This document shows positions 1 to 11,662 of a DNA stretch of 64,000 nucleotides, in pieces. Numbering within the stretch: position 1 is the first letter of the stretch; every line of letters starts with the position of its first letter. The DNA is from Gigaspora rosea (Eukaryota > Glomeromycota > Glomeromycetes > Diversisporales > Gigasporaceae). Made by a program: the position numbers and the translations under genes. A model generated the notes under the pieces. The model was not told where the DNA came from, made no database searches, and worked only from the letters and a program-made list of their open reading frames with translations. Location: contig QKWP01000003.1 in the NCBI GenBank assembly GCA_003550325.1, forward strand, positions 632,300-696,299, in the 5' to 3' direction.

Positions 1-887
1 CAGATGCACCCTAATATATATATATATATATATATATTAGCTCATTTACAATTGCTATTGTAAAATATAAGTTAAGTTAAAAAGTCGAGTTTGTTATTAT
101 TACGTACAAAACTTTCCCACGAGTTATTTGTTGTGTCATATAATGATAACTACAAAGAATCAAAGAATTAATGAATAAAGGCTAAAATATCTATTTTGTT
201 AAGATATAATACTTACAACACCCATTGGCGCAAGTCCACCATTAGAAGTATATTTTCCACCAAGGTATAAAATCGTTCCACCAGGCAAAGTTATTGCACT
301 ATAACCCAAGATATCTTGGGGTGCATTTGGTGCAATGCTTATGTCCCATGTTAATTTGTATGAATCGAATATCCAAAGATCATTTTTTTTTCCTGATTAT
401 CACCAGCGAAAATTGCAATGAATCGATTATTAAAACTAGCGCATGAAAAACTTTTTCTTAATGAGGGTTCACTTCCGCTACTCGTGAGATTAGTACACTT
501 TTCGTTAGTTATATCAAATTTACTAGTAAAATGTGGATTACCAGTAACATTCCCACCGAACATAAATATCAAATCATCATTTTCTCCACCTATGCAGGCT
601 GAAGCTTGATGATTTCGAGGAGTTCCAGGAAAAGGTAGATTATCCCATGGTATATCTGTTATTGAAAAATCTTGACAGACATCCAAATAAAAAAAATCAT
701 TAGAATTTTCATTTCCATTAAATCCACCATGAAAGTAGAGTTTCGTATCGGTGAGGACAGCGCTATGGCCAAATCTTGCGGATGGAGCATATTTAGAAGA
801 CGCAAATATTGTAGATGGATCAAATTTAGCAAACGCGACAGTAAAATTAAAGAGAAAAGCGAAAATATAAAAGCTAATGTACGACAT
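1..887 (-). CDS. Kelch-repeat secreted protein, copy A (partial, frameshifted)
   Basis: Kelch beta-propeller family; the molecular role is unknown. The ATG is at 887. Residues 1-20 form a hydrophobic signal peptide (MSYISFYIFAFLFNFTVAFA), followed by kelch-type blades with DFFYLDV, NHQASAC and LIFMFGGN motifs. Exon 1 runs from 887 to 217 and ends at a GTAAGT donor (216-211). The intron (11-216) holds a (TA)n run, and exon 2 begins at 10 and leaves the window. Translation breaks near 383-391, where a run of nine A (minus strand) shifts the frame. Reading on in the other frame restores kelch sequence (NDLWIFDSYKLTWD, then LYLGGKYTSNGGLAPMG), and the exon length of 671 bases is one short of a multiple of three. 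The cause is a young pseudogene mutation or a homopolymer sequencing error. Introns and promoter match copy B at 3849-5302. Confidence 0.8.
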
Positions 888-1345
888 GATTATAAAATTT
901 TATTGAGTTGAATTTCGTTATGTAAAGTTATCAGTCTGGAAAGAATTCTCATTATTTATATAAGAGAGTATTGAGTGTATTTTCTATATATAATACCATA
1001 CTGAATTATCGCGGAATAAGTTTGATAATGATGTACAGTACAATACTGTACAATGGTCGTGAAAAAAGTTAATATTATGAATAGAAAGTGTTCAAAATGG
1101 AATTGCTGTTCACGAAATTTAAGACTAAAATTATAGAGATAGATCGACTATTCATTTATAAAAAAATATTGACTTTGAATTTAATTTTGACTTTCACTAC
1201 TGTTTAATGATTATTGCAAGAATGGCTAATTCATTTTGATCATTTTTATATACAAACTAATTTATATAACACATCTTTTTTTGCAATTATTTATAGACAT
1301 ACGTTAAATAACACGTTACATGTTTATCTGATTCAAAACCAGCTA
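888..1345. repeat. Duplicated upstream region of kelch A
   Basis: Besides the promoter, this stretch matches 5303-5762 and, more weakly, the flank of copy C. Shared blocks include GAATTATCGCGGAATAA, CAATGGTCGTGAA and the stretch around GAATGGCTAATTCATTTTG. It shows that the kelch genes were copied as a unit with flanking DNA. No separate gene is seen. Confidence 0.7.
953..962 (-). promoter_or_regulatory. TATA box of kelch copy A
   Basis: On the minus strand this reads TATATAAATA, about 65-75 bases before the ATG at 887. The same element lies at the same distance before copy B, and a changed form lies before copy C, in otherwise diverging AT-rich DNA. Confidence 0.6.
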
Positions 1346-2392
1346 ATTATATTATACTAAAGAAAATCTTATGATTAGGATCAAATATTGAAAATCCTTA
1401 ATGTTCTGATGTGTTTTTTACTTTCATCTTAAATTTTAATACTAGTTATCTGTGTGACGTTATCACACAAAACTAAAAACTTAAAAAAATTAAATACGTG
1501 CTGATTTAAGTGTTTTAAAAAAATGTTAATCATAAATATTTATAACTTTATAATGATTATGATTTCCCGTTCGGCTAAACAAAAAATTGTCGGCTTAAAC
1601 GCGTAATAATCAAATACTATCACGTGATTTGCCACTGATAACACGAAACTAGCCAATCAAATCATGCGATTTACGTGTGATACCCTTAACCGATCGATTT
1701 TTTTCACAATCGGCTAATCAATAATATTCATAGATATACGTTAAATAACACGTTACATGTTTTATCTAATCCAAAACCAGATAACTTAAGAAAATCTTAT
1801 GATTAGGATCAAATATTGAAAATTCATTGAATATTTAAAGTAATTAATATACTGATTTGTTTTTTACTTTTCATCTTACGGTAAATTTTTAATACTAGTT
1901 ATCTGTGTGGCGTTTGTCACTCAAAACTAAGAACAGAAAAAAAAAATTAAATACGTACTGATTTAAATGTTTTAAAAAATGTCAATCATAAATATTTATA
2001 GCTTTATAATAATTATGATTTTCCCGAAAGGGAAGATCCCGTTCGGCTAAACCAAAATTGTCGGCTTAACCAGTCGAATTTTTTCAAAATCGGTTAATCA
2101 ATTTTTATTTCAAATTGTAATCAACGCACAATAGAAAGTTCCATTAGATGTAAGACTATTTCAATTATTTTTCATGTTATTGTTACAAATAATGATTCTG
2201 ACATTAAAATTTTGTGTAATGATAAAATAAAGTAAGCTAATTATGATTTTTCCGAAAGGGAAGATCCCGTTCGGCTAAACCAAAATTGTCGGCTTAACCA
2301 GTCGAATTTTTTCAAAATCGGTTAATCAATTTTTATTTCAAATTGTAATTAACGCACAATAGATGTAAGACTATTTCAATTATTTCATGTTA
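1346..2392. repeat. Local repeat block, three CCCGTTCGGCTAAAC units
   Basis: No gene is seen. A segment containing CCCGTTCGGCTAAAC and the inverted word AATCGGTTAATCAAT occurs at about 1554-1720, 2011-2160 and 2239-2390. The blocks beside it are also doubled: TACTAGTTATCTGTGTG occurs near 1440 and 1897, and AATGATTCTGACATTAAAA near 2190 and 2870. The first unit has about 90 extra bases in its middle. This looks like serial local duplication of an older inverted-repeat element. Confidence 0.6.
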
Positions 2393-2855
2393 GGCCACAC
2401 AAACTTATACTATTGGTTTTCATATCCCGGCCGGGTCAGTGAGGTGGGTTTTGAAATTTTAATTTTTAATATATTAGCCAATAGAAATTCTCCATTCATA
2501 ATTATGCGAACAGTGCGAATTTTTAATATAGTAAAGATTATTAATCAATTACATATATAAATAATGATAACAAATATAAAACTTTAACTTTTACTAAAAC
2601 GCGCCTATGGTGTTATTGATCAGTGCAATATGTTCTAAGGAAACAAAGTTTGTCTGTATAACAGTATAAAGAATAAAGTTTAAATTTTTAACGTATGAAA
2701 TTTTTTATCGGGTATCCGGTTGTAAGACAATAAAATTTTTAAATAAAATTTTTTTTATTAAAAAATTTTTTTTAAAAAAAAATCAAAATCCGGGTCGCCG
2801 GGTCACGAAAGGTTTCTTGGTGATATGAAAACCAATAGTATAAGTTTGTATGGCC
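2393..2855. mobile_element. PIF/Harbinger-like MITE
   Basis: The ends are near-perfect inverted repeats of about 33 bp: GGCCACACAAACTTATACTA on the left, and the complement of TAGTATAAGTTTGTATGGCC on the right. The flanks are TTA on both sides (2390-2392 and 2856-2858), the target duplication typical of PIF/Harbinger. A paralogous copy of the target near 2165-2190 reads CATGTTATTGTTAC without the insert, which confirms the boundaries. The interior is AT-rich and non-coding. Confidence 0.85.
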
Positions 2856-3014
2856 TTATTGTTACAAATAATGATTCTGACATTAAAATTTTGTGTAATG
2901 ATAAATAAAGTAAGCTAATTATAATGTTAATGACAAAATTAACATATTAAAAATTTTAGTGTAATAACACCGGAAGCTTATACTCGTCAATCAAGAATGA
3001 TTTAATTTTCTCGT

Positions 3015-3644
3015 GATCGTGGATGGCCAATAAAATTATGTAGTTTGACATACTGCGGCAAAAAATAGTATTTTTTAAAACGCTAAAACTTTTTAATCAT
3101 TTTTTTTTTATAAAAACCAATTGAATGTTTTATACCAGGAACGGAATACAAAGTACGTAGTGTATGGTTTACAGGCATTTGAAATGCTGTGTCTCTTTTT
3201 TATCTGATTGGTTAATCTATCCTTGTGACTTCTGAATGTATTTCTATATTTGTACATACTCTATGGGGCTTTTTGATCTACTGTATCGCATGCAAAACAG
3301 AAACTTATGCAAAACTGGTTTAACCTGTAACTCGCTGATAATCCACTTTCCGTTCCTGGTTTTGCGTGACAACGTCGCGCAGTTACTTATTAATAGAACT
3401 GAGCTCTACAAAGCTAATGGTTAATTTAATAAAAAAATTTCTATAAAGAATTATGTAAGTTTGAAATTTTGATTATTTTCGAATCTTTATAAGATAGAAG
3501 ATTTTTTTTTAAAAAAATTGGCCGTTACTTTGTAAAGATCAGTCCTGATTATAAAGTTATTGATGGTTTTTTTTTTAAAAAAAAATTATACTATATTTGG
3601 CGCAATATATCAAATACATGAATTTTATTGGCCAATCCACGATC
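3015..3644. mobile_element. Inverted-repeat element, superfamily unknown
   Basis: The arms are GATCGTGGATGGCCAATAAA (3015-3034) and the complementary TTTATTGGCCAATCCACGATC (ending at 3644). A second inverted pair, CCAGGAACGGAA and TTCCGTTCCTGG, lies inside near 3138 and 3347. No clear target duplication is seen. The open frame at 3236-3424 lies in the interior and looks accidental. Confidence 0.6.
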
Positions 3645-3848
3645 AAAAATAATTGAAACATTAAATTATTTCATATTAAAATTAATTACTTTTAATTTTG
3701 TTATATTTATTAATTAATAAATCATAGAGTCAAAATAATGGCAGTAACGAATAATTTAAAGAATTAATACTATTAATTATGATATCAATAGTTATGCTAG
3801 AGAAATATTTCTATTACTTGAAAATTAATTACAATTACATTTTGTAGT

Positions 3849-5302
3849 TCATTTTGCAATAAAGTCAGAAACCCATTTATAGGGATCTTTCTGTCTCACA
3901 TCTAACATATATATTGTTGATGATAAGTTGACATTGCAATTGTTGTTGTTATTGAAGTTGAAATTACAAGAGGTGTTATTGGATTTGCTATTGTAAGCAC
4001 CTGTTAAACAAATAAAGGTTTAGCAAATTTAACTAAATATTCTTACATAAATATTCATCATAACTGATAAAAGATAAGTAGATTAAAATGACTAAATTTT
4101 TACCAAAAGCAACAATCATATAATTATCTACTAATGTCGCAGTATGTGAATAAATAGTTAGATCATTTGGGTTTGAAATATTTCCAGCCGACCATTCATA
4201 TGTTTCACTATCTAAAATCCACAAATCACCGAGGCTCGAAGCATCTTCACCAATTCCACCAAACATTATAATACGTCTGTCGGAAGCTTTTAATTTAAAT
4301 GATTAATAAACAAAACCTTATAACTAAAAACACTCATTTTGTCAAATTGCATACTTAATACTGCTGAGAAATAATAGAGACTAGGAGGAGTTGGACCAGA
4401 TGTACTCTATTATATATATATATATATATTAGCACATTTACAATTGCTATTGTAATTGTAAAATATAAGTTAATTAAAAAAGTTAAGTTTGTCATTATTG
4501 CGTACCAAAATTTTCCAATTGTTATTTACTGTGTCATATAATGATAACTACAAGGAATCAAAGAATTAATGAATAAAGGCTAAAATATCTATTTTGTTAG
4601 GATATAACACTTACTATACCCATTGGTGCAAGTCCACCATTAGAAGTATATTTTCCACCAAGGTATAAAATCGTTTCACAAGGCAAAGTTATTGCACTAT
4701 AACCCATGATGATATCTTGGGGTGCATTTGGTGCATCACTTATGTCCCATGTTAATTTGAATGAATCGAATATCCAAAGATCATTTTTTTTGTCATGATT
4801 ATCACCAGCGAATATTGTAATTGATCGATTATTAAAATTAACGCATGAAAAACTTTTTTCTTAATGAGGGTTCACGTCCGTGACTCGTGAGATTAGTCCA
4901 CTTTGCGTTACTTAAATCAAATTTACTAGTAAAATGTGGATTACCAGGAACATTCCCACCAAAAATAAATATCAAATCATCATTTTTCCCACCTTTACAG
5001 GCTGAAGCTTGATGATTTCGAGGAGTTCCAGGAAAAGGTAGATTATTCCATGGTAAATCTGTTATTGAAAAATCTTGAGAGACATCCAAATAAAAAAAAT
5101 CATTAGTATGATTAACTCCATTAGATCCACCATGAAAGTAGAGTTTCTTATCGGCGAGGACAGCGATATGTCCAAATCTTGCCGATGGAGCATAATTAGA
5201 AGATGATGCGATGTGTCCAAATTTTGCAGATGGAACATATTTAGCAAACGCAAAAATAAAATTTAAAAGAAAAGCGAAAATATAAAAGCTAATGTACGAC
5301 AT
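3849..5302 (-). CDS. Kelch-repeat secreted protein, copy B (4 exons, one frameshift)
   Basis: Complete paralogue of copy A, about 364 residues if the one-base frameshift is ignored. Exons: 5302-4615, 4406-4334, 4286-4104 and 4000-3849, ending in TGA. The introns are 208, 47 and 103 bp. The first donor is GTAAGT, the third GTAAAA, and the second a weak GTGTTT chosen because it keeps frame. Signal peptide residues 1-20. The motif PSA(K/R)FGHIA then occurs twice, about 16 residues apart, an internal duplication absent from copy A. Kelch motifs: FYLDVSQDF, DLIFIFGGN, RIIMFGGIGED with DLWILDSETYEW, and a final IYMLDVRQKDPYKW. There is an asparagine-rich loop in exon 4 and no membrane tail. Near 4855-4860 a run of six A (five in copy A) shifts the frame. 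It is otherwise intact, so it is either a very recent pseudogene or a sequencing error. Confidence 0.8.
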
Positions 5303-5762
5303 GATTATAAAATTTTATGAACTGAATTTCGCTATATAAAGTTATCTTTCTGGAAAGAATTCTCATTATTTATATAAGAGAGTATTGAGTGTATTTTCTA
5401 TATATAATATCATACTGAATTATCGCGGAATAACTTTGATTAATGATGTATAGTACAATGGTCGTGAAGAGATTTAACATTATGAATAGTAAGAGTTCAA
5501 AATGGAATTGCTGTTCACGAAATTTAAGACTAAATATAGTAGCAGATTGACCATTCATAAAATATTGTCATAAAAAATATTGACATTTGAATTTAATTTT
5601 GTTTAATGATCATATTGCAAGAATGGCTAATTCATTTTGATCATTTTTATACACAAACAAATTTATATAACACATCTTTTTTGCAATTAGTTATAATATT
5701 CATAGATATACGTTAAATAATACGTTAAATAATACGTTACATGGTTTATCTAATCCAAAACC
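5303..5762. repeat. Duplicated upstream region of kelch B
   Basis: Matches 888-1345 over most of its length, including the promoter. Similarity ends near a TACGTTAAATAA block that also occurs near 1740. From 5763 to 6074 nothing else recognisable is present. Confidence 0.7.
5367..5376 (-). promoter_or_regulatory. TATA box of kelch copy B
   Basis: Minus-strand TATATAAATA, about 65 bases before the ATG at 5302, conserved in sequence and spacing with copy A. Confidence 0.6.
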
Positions 5763-6074
5763 AGCAGATTTGATGCACATGATGATCATTTGAAGTGTGA
5801 CAACATCATGTATATAGTAAAAGCAATAATAACCAGCTAATTCGGCTCGGATTTATAGTTATTTCCTTTTCTAGATCATCACATGAACTTCCTACTCCAA
5901 AATTAGTATATAAGTAATCGTAAAATTAAAAATTTTCTGAAATAGAATATATTACTGTATTTACATTATTTTGTTTTCTTTTTAATAACGTATAAGTACT
6001 ATTTGTATGCCAAATAGACTCGATTGAAAAAGAAAAACAAATCCGTTACTTGATGTTTCGAATCCAATAACAGC

Positions 6075-6156
6075 GCATCTGACTTTGAATTTAATGTGCT
6101 CGCAACCTGAGCCAATTCGTGGTCCAGGTTAGCTCATCAAATTCAAAGCCAGATGC
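6075..6156. repeat. 82-bp hairpin
   Basis: Near-palindrome: GCATCTGACTTTGAATTT on the left and the complement of AAATTCAAAGCCAGATGC on the right, with complementary AACCTG and CAGGTT words toward the centre. It may be a tiny foldback element; no target duplication was identified. Confidence 0.55.
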
Positions 6157-6242
6157 TTTTTAATTGTCATGTAAAAACGATCACCCTGTGGTCCTTCGGA
6201 TCTTTTCGCCTGCCAAATAAAACAGTTATTGGCTGCTATGTA

Positions 6243-7396
6243 TAGTGCTCCGAACGGGTCAGTTCGGGTCGGTTATAGCCAACCCGAACCCGACCCAAAT
6301 TTCGGGTCGGGTCGGATGGAAAACTTTCGGGTTAGCACTTCAACCCGACCCGAACCCGACCCGAATTTTTAAGACCAACATGCTAAAGTTTTAAAATTTT
6401 GATATTTAAATTCTAATCTAAATTTAAGATATATAAAAAATATTGTTTAGTTTATCAAAGAAAAAATAATTGTTGATAATATTTAGTATTAGTGTGTATA
6501 TTGAATTTATTTAGGCCATGCAAAGTTAATTTGGGTAGTTTGAAGAGTTAACCCTGTGATCATCCTGGTTAGTTTGGGGTATAGTTTAAACAAATAATCA
6601 TCATGTGATCATCAATCACTGGGTGATTGTCCCGTTAATTTTTCATTTTGCATAACCCGCCACCCAAATTTTCAAAAAAAAAACAATTTAATTGTGCAAT
6701 TATTCCGTTTTTGCTATTTAATTTTTTTCTCCAGTGTTGCCCATTGGTGACCTTAATTTTCTAGAATTACCTGATAGATCCGAAAAAAATCTGAAATTTT
6801 TTGATTCTTTGTTATACAAACTAAAAAATTAATTTTGCATGGCCTTAGATGCGAACATGAGCATATTAATTTACAGTAGATAAAAAAAAATTAAGTTATC
6901 GCCATCTCATGATCGACCAACCATTTTATTGGTTTTGATTTTACATTAATCAAAACAAAACAAATAGCGTCTGGGTTAAGATTAGGGTTAGGGTTTGGTA
7001 GATGCAATAATTAAATGACTTTTCTAACCTAAAATTTTGCAAGGAATTTTTTTGTTAAGAAAAAAGCGTAGTTTCAAAGTCAAAATTTTAAGTTAGAAGC
7101 AATTTTTTAAAAAAAGTCAATTTTATGTTACATCTAATCTCGCATCCTAATTGGTTGATTAGGAAGTAGTGATGCATCGCCATGGCAATGAATAATAACC
7201 TCAATTTCTAAAAAAAACTAATCTATATAAAAAATTTTGGGTTGGGTTAGGTTAGGTTGGGTTATGTTAATTCTTAACCCAAATCTGACCCAAACCTGAT
7301 CTGAAACTTTTGAGTCAAAATTTTTCAACCCAAATCCAACCTGACCTGAAGTTTTGGGTTAGGTTTCAGGTTGACCCAACCCAATTCAGAGCACTA
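6243..7396. mobile_element. hAT-like non-autonomous element, TAGTGCTC ends (GGGTCGG family)
   Basis: Begins TAGTGCTCCGAAC and ends with the complement of TAGTGCTCTGAAT. Flanked by an 8-bp duplication, GCTATGTA (6235-6242) and GCTATGCA (7397-7404), with one mismatch. Both ends carry dense inverted arrays of (C)AACCCGACCCGAA and its complement GGGTCGGGTCGG. There is no transposase. A Harbinger-like MITE is nested at 6514-6844, and a TTAGGG-like stretch lies near 6975. The 8-bp duplication and the TAGNG start fit the hAT superfamily. Confidence 0.85.
6514..6844. mobile_element. PIF/Harbinger-like MITE nested in hAT-like element
   Basis: Ends GGCCATGCAAAGTTAATTT and the complement of AAATTAATTTTGCATGGCC, with TTA flanks at 6511-6513 and 6845-6847. 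Inserted into the hAT-like element, so it is the younger of the two. Confidence 0.85.
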
Positions 7397-7432
7397 GCTA
7401 TGCATTCATTAATTATATAATATAATTAATGT

Positions 7433-7651
7433 TGCAGCTAATACTGAAATGGGCTGATAATAAAATTTGGGGTGTTGATTTAAAACTATAAGCCCTGCTA
7501 AAACTCACATATACTCTTTAAAAATAAAATCTACATCCAAACCTTACTCTAATTCTATAAGACAAAAACAAAAAAAGCATCCCAAAAAAATTTTAAATTT
7601 CATATCAAGATAGATTAAAATTTCAGTATCAGCCAATTTCAGCATCAGCCA
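7433..7651. mobile_element. Short TIR element with CCCACATATACTC-type core
   Basis: Imperfect inverted ends built from GGCTGATACTGAAAT words: left GCAGCTAATACTGAAATGGG, right complement of TTCAGTATCAGCCAATTTC. The core, with CTCACATATACTCTTTA and an ACCTTACTCTAA stretch, resembles the core at 19920-20120, so the two belong to one family. Target duplication unclear. Confidence 0.55.
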
Positions 7652-8664
7652 CGACAATTAATATTGTAATAAATCAATTTCAAAGAGTTAAAACTCATTA
7701 TTCTTGTAGATTAAATTATATTGTTAAATTATATTGTTGATACTTTTTAAAAAAAAACAATTGATACATAATAAATAAATAAATTTATATCTGCATTATT
7801 TCATTGACAAATACTTGTTGAAAACTTAGTTTGTAAAAATTATTTTATAGAAAAGGTTATTTTACAGACAATTAATTCAATATTGTACTTACAATTATTT
7901 TATAAATTGCACCAACTTTAAACCTAAACTTAACTACCATAAAATTTGGACATGTGTACCCAGGTATTTACATATTTCAATCTCTGTACCTGGGTACTTC
8001 TATACTATATAAAATAATATATTTTACTACATATACCATACTTATGTTCCTGGGTATAAGTCATTGTCGGTCCTCTCAAACTAGCAAGGGGTACACTGTA
8101 CAGGAGGGTACCCATATCTGAATTTTATGGTATAACTTGAATTAATTTGTCTTCAAAATTAGCTTTTGATGAAATAACTTTTTATAAAACAAAATTAATT
8201 GAGTGCAAAATAACCTTGTCTAAAATTAATTCTCTGCGAATTAAATTTTTTGTAAAGTAATTATTGGAGAGTTGATTGAAACTGAGTAAACCTAATACCA
8301 TTAAATAAATATTAAATAAAAAAAACTCATTAAATAAATTGCAATAAACACAATTTGGATCTTAAGGTGATCTGTTAGTAATGATAAAAGTAGTTTATAT
8401 ATTCTTGTTCATATTATTTCTGAATTTATGCCAATTCTGAATTGTCATTTTAGCAAGTAAAATAATTTAGAAATAATAATAATAATAATAAAGTAAAATA
8501 TTAAAAGATTAAAAAATATATATAAATAACTAAAAAGCAAATAAAAATAAATTAATATATTCTTGCCTAAATATTAAATGCTAGCTAAATTTTTTATATA
8601 TTAAAAAAAAATTCATTGATTATTAATAATTTGTAACAGTTGAACTATTTTAATATTATATATA
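7652..8664. other. AT-rich intergenic, no gene seen
   Basis: No supportable coding frame. Contains the loosely repeated words TACCTGGGTAC and TACCCAGGTA (about 7957-8060) and short ATA runs. It may hold an old inverted-repeat element, but no boundaries are visible. Confidence 0.5.
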
Positions 8665-8914
8665 TGGGGGCTCGTCAGTAGAAAAGGGGTAGAAAGTTTT
8701 TACCACTTTTTTTTTAAATTTTAAATTAAAATAATTCAATAACTACTATATCAAATTAAATAAATTTTTTTTATTTTAATTTTATAACTACATATAATTA
8801 AAATAAAAAAAAAATTATTAAATTTAGTTTAGTAGTTATTGAGATATTTTAGTTCAAAGTCTAAAAAACTTTTACTTAGAAACTTTCTACCCCCTTTCTA
8901 CTGACGAGCCCTCA
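8665..8914. mobile_element. Tc1/mariner-like MITE, 250 bp
   Basis: Inverted ends of about 37 bp, TGGGGGCTCGTCAGTAGAAA on the left and the complement of TTTCTACTGACGAGCCCTCA on the right. TA on both sides (8663-8664 and 8915-8916). The centre is AT-rich and also self-complementary, so the whole element can fold. Confidence 0.75.
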
Positions 8915-11321
8915 TATATGTAAACTATATAAAAGAATAATCAATAATATATTATTGAAGAATAATGGTTTAAACCATTTAGCAGTCAAAAAATATTTAG
9001 GTTGCCTAAAATATTTTAGGCAATGAAAATATTTTTGACAGCTAAAAATATTTTAGACAGCTGAAAAATATTTTAGGCAAAAATATTTACAGTTTAGACT
9101 ACCTAAAATATTTTTGGTATTACGATATTACAGCAAGCCAAAACAATTTATACCTGCATTGGCAATAATTTTAGCTAGTCAGCTAAATCTAATATCGCCT
9201 ATGGCTATAGCTAATTATAATGGCTATAGTTGTAGTGTTCCTATTTATATTATATAAAAAATAGCCACTTGGATACAAATAAAGTGCCTTATTTTAACAT
9301 GATTTGTACCTGATTAACATCTTGCTAGTTATGACTTATACCATATTATAAATCACAAATTTTAATCAAAATTTCATTTAAATTTAAAAACAATCAAATT
9401 CTTTTGCTACAAAAAATATATGAAAAAAATCAAAATTATAAAATATAAGCAAATGCATAATAATAATTAGAGAATATTAATCAAACTCAATAAATACACT
9501 TAAAATTTTTGTATTTTACACTTAGCAGCTAGTGCTTCTCATCCAGATCTAGAATAAATTTAGATTTAGTTTGATCAAAATTAAATTAATATAATATGAA
9601 AGTATAAAAAAAACTGAAAAGACCAATATGCCACAAAAAAAAACATACAAGCAAAATTAAAAACCATTAAAAATAGTTTGTTAATCTGCATAACAAAAAT
9701 TTTTACTTATTTCATCAAATAGAAATCTATTTCATTTTTCAATTTCAAAATTTTTAATATACAAATAAGATTTTTTTTAAGTTTCTAATTATTTTTTTAA
9801 ATTCTAAACCCCTTACAATGAATTGTCCTATTTATTAGTAGTGATTTTACTTGTAATTAGTGTTATAAATTCAAAAAATTTTTATTTGTGCAAATGCAAA
9901 AAAACACACAAAAAAATTTATATGTGTATTATATATACAGGGAGCTCCAATATACATGCAAATTTAAATCTATGTGCGCTGCGCCTACTGTGTGAATCCA
10001 ATTTAAATCACTGCTTATAATCAGCACATTTTCTTTTTGATTAAAAACAGAATGAATATTGATAATAAAAAGAATAGCATGTTATGCTAGCACAGTATTA
10101 AACCATATAAAATTATAGATTTTTAATGTTTAATCAATTGCAAGATATTGTAAAGGCTATTCTAAATAGCAGGTAACCACACACTCCATCAATTTGCATA
10201 ACTATTTCTGGTACACTCCATCAATTTCATAACTATATTCCTGGTATAGAGGATGTCTAAAGTTAATGTTTTTGACTTTTTAATTAAAGTTAAAGTTAGG
10301 GTAAGGGTTAGTTTGGGTTAGAATTAGAATGTGCTATATAGTAAAATTGTCTTTCCAACATTTTTGTTATGGCCTGAGATAGGTTTAGATACTCATTTCT
10401 TGTATTTTTGTTTTTTTACTTTTTTTCACTTTTTTTTCTTTGGGCTGTCCATATTAATCAATTTTATTGGTAATATGTTATGAGTATAGCAGGCTGTTTA
10501 TTTGATTGAATGATAACCAAAATGGTATACAATATGTACTACCATTAGTGTAATGTTTAGCAGCTACAAAAATAGATTGTTAGTCATGAATATGAATTGT
10601 TAAAGCTTGAAACAACAAAGACTTTAAAGAACATACCTCATTTATAAACTTTCAAAGAAGTTTGGTAATTCACAAAGTAATTCAGAAGATAGATAAAAGG
10701 TATGTTTAAATATTTAAGTTTAGCTTATAAGTATAATAAATTAATTAAACTCAGCAATTTGGGCTGTATTTACTTGTAAAAACTATTTTTGGTAATCTTT
10801 ACTAATAAAAAATCTAACTATTATATGGACTAATAACATGAAGTTGAGTTATAAGGCTTATAAATTTTGTGAGAAGGATCAAAATGAATAATATTGTAAC
10901 TGTATTATAAATACTTGTTAAATAAAATTAAAGATCAGTTTGATGTTAGAGCCAGTACTAAAAATGGGGTTTGATATTTTTTATTAGTGTTAACAGTTAA
11001 GAATAGTTTAAACATTTATTTTTTGTATTTTTATTTTACTTTTTATTTTATTTTATTTTTTTTTGATTTGTAATGCATTGAGATTCTTCTTTAATAATAT
11101 TTTGATTTGTCAAGATTTGTTTATGACAAGATTATAGTTTTAGGTTGAAGTTATTGAGATTTTATAGTAAAGATAGAGCAAGTATTGAATTTAATTAATA
11201 TTTTTATACATATTAGTTTTTTTTATTTGCGACAATTTAGTTAAAGTTTTCTAATATTATAAAATGATGCCCATAGGCAAATGTTCTTTTTAAACTATCT
11301 GATTGGACAATCTTGCATATA
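8915..11321. other. AT-rich intergenic with AAAATATTTT array and a short direct repeat
   Basis: No gene seen. At about 8985-9115 the motif AAATATTTTAGGCA and variants recur many times in both orientations, as in the subterminal arrays of the hAT-like elements here, but no ends were found. At about 10172-10240 the phrase ACACTCCATCAATTT followed by CATAACTAT and CTGGTA occurs twice in tandem. A copy of the GTTAGGG-containing family lies near 10280-10380. Confidence 0.5.
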
Positions 11322-11662
11322 TGGGGTGTCTTCAATTAAAAGGGCCCATTTTTACATATATTTTATTTTGAGATATTTGAGTTTAATTATTTGTTTTGAT
11401 TTTCAGACTGATCCGGGATCAATCAAATTTCATGATATTGATTGGTTAAAGACGGAAGGTGACTATCGGGTAAACTCGTGACGTGTTGGCTCTACGCAGC
11501 CTCATGTAATTTTTCTTTTTATATTATCTTGATTTTTTATTATGTAATTCAACTTTCATTTATAATTAAAAAAGTTAATCATGTCAAAATTTATATAAAT
11601 TTAACGAAAACTCATTTTTCAAAAAAATGTAAAAATGGGCCCTTTTAATTGAAGACACCCCA
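11322..11662. mobile_element. Tc1/mariner-like MITE, TGGGGTGTC ends
   Basis: Inverted ends of about 37 bp, TGGGGTGTCTTCAATTAAAA and the complement of TTTTAATTGAAGACACCCCA, with TA at 11320-11321 and 11663-11664. The 66-codon open frame beginning at 11281 runs across the left end and is not a gene. Confidence 0.8.
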
